In this document: piece by piece, positions 5,064-8,301 of the stretch
How the letters are laid out: each line of letters starts with the position of its first letter
How positions within the stretch are numbered: position 1 is the first letter of the stretch
Assembly (NCBI GenBank): GCA_028715585.1
Contig: JAQURN010000048.1
Span: forward strand, 1 to 8,301
Direction: 5' to 3'
DNA from: Actinomycetota bacterium
GTDB lineage: Bacteria; Actinomycetota; Geothermincolia; Fen-727; JAQURN01
DNA length: 8,301 bases
Notes under the pieces: generated by a model
What the model saw: only the letters and a program-made list of their open reading frames with translations
What the model was told of the DNA's origin: nothing
Database searches by the model: none
Translations under genes and position numbers: made by a program

Positions 5064-6812
5064 TTGATTGAGGGTCAAATAGTTAAGGTTTCGGGACCGG
5101 TTGTTGAAGCGGGCAACATGAGAGGAGCCCGCATGTATGACGTGGCTCACGTGGGAGAGATGGAGCTGATAGGCGAGATAATTCGCCTCGAGGGGGACAA
5201 GGCTACGGTTCAGGTTTACGAGGAGACTGGTGGCTTGTCGATAGGAGAGCCCGTTGTCTCTTCGGAAGAGCCATTGATGGTGGAGCTTGGCCCTGGGCTT
5301 CTTTCATCCATTTACGATGGCGTTCAAAGAAGACTTCCCGAGCTTTCCGAGAAATTCGGCGACTTTATAACCAGGGGGACTACATCTGACCCGCTCGAGA
5401 GGGACAAAGAGTGGGAATTTGTGCCAACAGCAAAAGTAGGCGATGTTGTTTCCGAAGGAGACGTTTTAGGTTATGTTCAAGAGACCAAGGTAATAAAGCA
5501 TTTCATCATGGTGCCCCCCAGCAAAGGAGGGACTCTTGCCGAGATAAAAAGCGGTTCCTTTCGCGTTGACGATGTCATTGCGATAACCGAAGATGGCGTT
5601 GAATTCAGAATGGTTCACAAATGGCCCTCCAGGGTTTCGAGGCCCGTCAGGAGAAAACTGGACCCGGAGGTCCCATTTATAACTGGAACTCGCGTGCTCG
5701 ATACGTTTTTCCCTCTTGCTCAGGGAGGATACAGCATCATTCCTGGCGGTTTTGGTACCGGCAAGACTGTGACCGAGCAAACTCTTGCCAAGTGGGCGGA
5801 GGCGGACATAGTAATATACGTTGGATGTGGAGAACGTGGAAACGAGATGACGGAGGTTCTTACCGAATTCCCCCAACTAGAGGATGCCAAAAATGGGCTT
5901 CCCTTGATGGAAAGGACCATCCTGGTCGCCAACACCAGCAACATGCCGGTTGCCGCTCGTGAAGCATCGATATATACCGGCATCACGATGGGTGAGTATT
6001 ACCGAGACATGGGCTATAACGTCGCAATGATGGCGGATTCGACTTCCAGGTGGGGGGAAGCGCTCAGAGAAGTATCGGGTCGCCTCGAGGAAATGCCGGG
6101 GGAGGAGGGGTACCCCGCATATCTTGCTACTAGACTTGCCGAGTTCTACGAGCGTTGCGGGCGCGCGCTATGTCTTGGCTCTGATGACCGTGTTGGCTCG
6201 ATAACTGTGGTTGGTGCCGTTTCTCCACCTGGTGGAGACTTCTCTGAGCCTATGACCCAGAACTCACTTCGAATAGCCGGGGCTTTCTGGGCACTCGATA
6301 CTTCTCTTGCTTACAGGAGACACTTTCCCGCTATTTCGTGGCTTACGAGCTATTCCCTTTACCTCGACGCGATAGAAGACTGGTTTGAGGAAAATGTTTC
6401 TTCGGACTGGAAGCAAGTTAGAGATAAAGCGATGGCGATACTCCAGCGGGAGGCTGAGCTGCAGGAGATAGTACAGCTGGTTGGTCCCGACGCGCTCCCC
6501 GATTTTGCTCGTTCGGTTTTAGAGGTCGCCAGAATGATAAGGGAAGATTATCTTCAGCAATTCGCGTTCAGCGATGTTGACGCTTATTGTGACCTATCAA
6601 AGCAATATTACATGTTGAAAGTTATTATTACGTATTACGACGTGCTCCAGGAGGTTTTGGTTAAGGGAGTTCCCCTGAAGGAAGCCTTGAGCATGCCATT
6701 TAAATCGAGAATAGCCCGGATGAAGGATATTCCGCGCGAAAAGGCACCGGAGGAGCTCCAAGCGCTTGCCGCCGAGATTCAGAATGAGTTGAGGAAGCTA
6801 ATAAAGTATTAG
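5064..6812 (+). CDS. atpA: V/A-type ATPase subunit A, catalytic
   Basis: The 582-residue protein is the family's usual length. In order it has an N-terminal beta barrel (about 1-70), the 'non-homologous' bulge characteristic of A subunits (about 110-190), the nucleotide-binding domain, and a C-terminal helical domain (from about 430). The P-loop GGFGTGKT lies at 228-235 with Lys234. The GER loop (GCGERGNEM) places the catalytic Glu at 257 with Arg258. MMADSTSRWGEALRE contains the Walker B Asp325. Three copies alternate with B in the head and hydrolyse or synthesise ATP. The P-loop has Gly-Gly where the better-known enzymes have Pro-Phe-type 'GPFG', but no catalytic residue is lost. No intein interrupts it. 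Start codon TTG; the gap to atpB is 15 bases. Confidence 0.98.
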   Translation: MIEGQIVKVSGPVVEAGNMRGARMYDVAHVGEMELIGEIIRLEGDKATVQVYEETGGLSIGEPVVSSEEPLMVELGPGLLSSIYDGVQRRLPELSEKFGDFITRGTTSDPLERDKEWEFVPTAKVGDVVSEGDVLGYVQETKVIKHFIMVPPSKGGTLAEIKSGSFRVDDVIAITEDGVEFRMVHKWPSRVSRPVRRKLDPEVPFITGTRVLDTFFPLAQGGYSIIPGGFGTGKTVTEQTLAKWAEADIVIYVGCGERGNEMTEVLTEFPQLEDAKNGLPLMERTILVANTSNMPVAAREASIYTGITMGEYYRDMGYNVAMMADSTSRWGEALREVSGRLEEMPGEEGYPAYLATRLAEFYERCGRALCLGSDDRVGSITVVGAVSPPGGDFSEPMTQNSLRIAGAFWALDTSLAYRRHFPAISWLTSYSLYLDAIEDWFEENVSSDWKQVRDKAMAILQREAELQEIVQLVGPDALPDFARSVLEVARMIREDYLQQFAFSDVDAYCDLSKQYYMLKVIITYYDVLQEVLVKGVPLKEALSMPFKSRIARMKDIPREKAPEELQALAAEIQNELRKLIKY

Positions 6813-6827
6813 AGGGAGAGTGGAGAT

Positions 6828-8301
6828 ATGATTCGGGACAAGATGGTAGATACAGTCTATAAAACTGTTTGTGACGTAGCAGGACCATTGGTTTTTGTGG
6901 AGGGGGTCAAGTCCGTTTCGTTCGGGGAAATGGTAAGGATAGAACTTCCCGATGGTAATGAGAGAAATGGCCAAATTATAGAGATTGAAGGCGATCGCGC
7001 GGTCGTCCAGGTATTTGGTTCTACTCATGGGACGGACGTAGATAAGAGCAGCGTTCGCTTTCAGGGGGACGTCATAAAGCTTGGCGTTTCAGAGGGCCTT
7101 TTGGGAAGAATTTTGAATGGCATTGGTGAACCCATAGATGGCGGTGGAAAGGTGTTTCCTGAGGCTGAACTCGATGTCAATGGCTCTCCTATAAATCCTT
7201 ACAGCCGGGACAATCCAAGGGATTTCATCCAGACGGGCATTTCCGCCATCGATGGGCTCAACACTCTGGTGAGGGGGCAAAAGCTGCCGATATTTTCAGG
7301 CTCCGGACTTCCTGGCAATCAGCTTGCGGCGCAAATTGTAAGGCAGGCAAAGATTGTGAGCGGTGAAGAGTTTGCCATAGTCTTCGGGGCGATGGGGATT
7401 ACGCGCCGTGAAGCGTCCTTTTTCCAGAAAAGTTTTTCCTCTACAGGGGCGCTTGCCCGTGTGGTTTTTTTCATGAATTTGGCTGATGACCCAACCGTGG
7501 AAAGGCTGATTACTCCCAAGTGCGCTCTTACCACCGCGGAGTACCTTGCTTTCGAATGTGACATGCAGGTTCTGGTTATTCTTACTGACATGACAAACTA
7601 TTGCGAGGCTTTGCGCGAGATATCCGCCGCACGGGAGGAGGTACCCGGAAGGCGTGGCTATCCTGGATATATGTACACAGACCTCGCGACAATCTACGAA
7701 AGGGCGGGGAGGGTCAAGGGTAAAAAAGGGTCCATCACCCAGATTCCAATCCTGACTATGCCTGATGATGATATAACCCATCCCATTGCTGATTTGACTG
7801 GATACATTACCGAGGGACAGATAGTTCTTTCCCGGGCACTTCACAGGAAAGGAATCTATCCACCTATAGAAGTTCTCCCATCGCTCTCAAGGCTTATGAA
7901 CCAGGGGATTGGCGAAGGCAAGACAAGGGGAGACCATAGAGGAGTGGCGGATCAGCTTTACGCTTATTACGCGGAGGGTGTTGATTTGAGAAGGTTGGTG
8001 GCGATAGTAGGGGAGGAGGCACTTTCCGATGAAGACAGGCTCTACCTCAAATTTGCTGACGAGTTTGAGGAAAGCTTTTTGAACCAAGGGGACGAAAATC
8101 GGGAGATGGAGGAAACTCTCGAGATAGGGTGGAGTCTCCTGTCGATGTTGCCGGGGGATCTCATAAAGAGAATTAAGCCCGAATACATCGAGCGCTATTA
8201 TCAGGGTGCTCTTGAGGAGGCTGCCGAGGGAATCGAGGGAAAGGGTGTGGAAGAAGCCGAAGGAGAGGCCCAGGAGGCAAACAGTCCCAATGTTGTGGAG
8301 G
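6828..8301 (+). CDS. atpB: V/A-type ATPase subunit B, non-catalytic (3' end outside window)
   Basis: The frame stays open from ATG 6828 to the window edge (491 codons and one base), so the stop is not seen. The N-terminus has the family motif VAGPLVFVEGV. The degenerate P-loop SGSGLPGNQ (157-165) lacks the GKT lysine, which is what separates B from the catalytic A subunit. PSLSRLM contains Arg355, at the position of the arginine finger that reaches the catalytic site on A. AREEVPGRRGYPGYMYTDLA is also typical. The normal family end (IKPEYIERYY, to residue 458) is followed by at least 33 more residues, ten of them Glu and only one Lys. A Shine-Dalgarno AGGGAG (6813-6818) lies nine bases before the ATG; a second in-frame ATG at codon 6 is possible but less well placed. 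Confidence 0.98.
   Translation, partial: MIRDKMVDTVYKTVCDVAGPLVFVEGVKSVSFGEMVRIELPDGNERNGQIIEIEGDRAVVQVFGSTHGTDVDKSSVRFQGDVIKLGVSEGLLGRILNGIGEPIDGGGKVFPEAELDVNGSPINPYSRDNPRDFIQTGISAIDGLNTLVRGQKLPIFSGSGLPGNQLAAQIVRQAKIVSGEEFAIVFGAMGITRREASFFQKSFSSTGALARVVFFMNLADDPTVERLITPKCALTTAEYLAFECDMQVLVILTDMTNYCEALREISAAREEVPGRRGYPGYMYTDLATIYERAGRVKGKKGSITQIPILTMPDDDITHPIADLTGYITEGQIVLSRALHRKGIYPPIEVLPSLSRLMNQGIGEGKTRGDHRGVADQLYAYYAEGVDLRRLVAIVGEEALSDEDRLYLKFADEFEESFLNQGDENREMEETLEIGWSLLSMLPGDLIKRIKPEYIERYYQGALEEAAEGIEGKGVEEAEGEAQEANSPNVVE
8297..8301 (+). promoter_or_regulatory. Probable ribosome binding site of the next gene (expected atpD)
   Basis: The window ends in GGAGG, a core Shine-Dalgarno sequence, still within the atpB frame. 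In this operon type atpD (rotor shaft subunit D) follows atpB, so I infer that atpB stops and atpD starts within roughly 10-20 bases beyond the edge. Neither is visible. Confidence 0.4.

Noticed and set aside
5064..6812. Intein or insertion in atpA
   Set aside because: A subunits are known intein hosts, but here the P-loop region is continuous and the total of 582 residues is the normal length.
7296..7844. Reverse-strand ORF of 182 codons inside atpB
   Set aside because: It is antisense to the conserved nucleotide-binding domain of AtpB, and its translation shows no family resemblance.
1..8301. Novel accessory system, mobile element, CRISPR array or RNA gene
   Set aside because: The window is filled by a standard V/A ATPase operon in canonical order. 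I saw no transposase, direct-repeat array, terminal inverted repeats, tRNA-like fold or rRNA segment.

Overview
The window is the front and middle of a bacterial V/A-type (archaeal-type, rotary) ATPase/ATP synthase operon, all on the + strand. It starts in the last codons of an unrelated or unidentified gene and ends inside the B-subunit gene. The host looks bacterial rather than archaeal: there is a sigma70-like extended -10 promoter, an intrinsic-terminator-like hairpin with a T-tract, clear Shine-Dalgarno sequences, and frequent GTG/TTG starts. V/A-type enzymes are common in anaerobic or thermophilic bacteria (for example Thermus, clostridia, spirochaetes and several uncultured phyla). I cannot assign a phylum from the sequence alone.

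Layout: 1-128 is the C-terminal end of an unidentified protein. 129-301 is the only sizeable non-coding stretch; it carries a small inverted repeat, a strong promoter candidate (182-208), and a hairpin plus seven T's (238-261) that sits between that promoter and the first structural gene. Then come, in order and tightly packed, atpH (peripheral stalk), atpI (membrane stator, a-type), atpK (c-ring proteolipid), atpE (peripheral stalk), atpC (d-type socket between ring and central shaft), atpF (central shaft), atpA (catalytic) and atpB (non-catalytic, cut by the window end). The order H-I-K-E-C-F-A-B matches the usual bacterial V/A operon. The missing rotor subunit D is expected immediately downstream, and the last five bases (GGAGG) look like its ribosome binding site.

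How the parts fit: ions cross between the AtpI half-channels and Glu58 of the AtpK ring. Ring rotation is passed through AtpC to the D/F shaft, which drives conformational change in the A3B3 head, while two-part E/H stalks anchored to AtpI hold the head still. Key residues are intact: the P-loop, GER loop and Walker B Asp in A, the degenerate P-loop and Arg finger in B, the essential Arg of the LSYSRLIAIGLA motif in I, and Glu58 in K. Every subunit seen is therefore probably functional.

I see no mobile element, CRISPR array, RNA gene or novel multi-gene system here. The points worth a second look are modest: the terminator-like hairpin in the operon leader, the ambiguous ion-specificity signature of the c subunit, the acidic C-terminal tail of AtpB, and the predominance of non-ATG starts.
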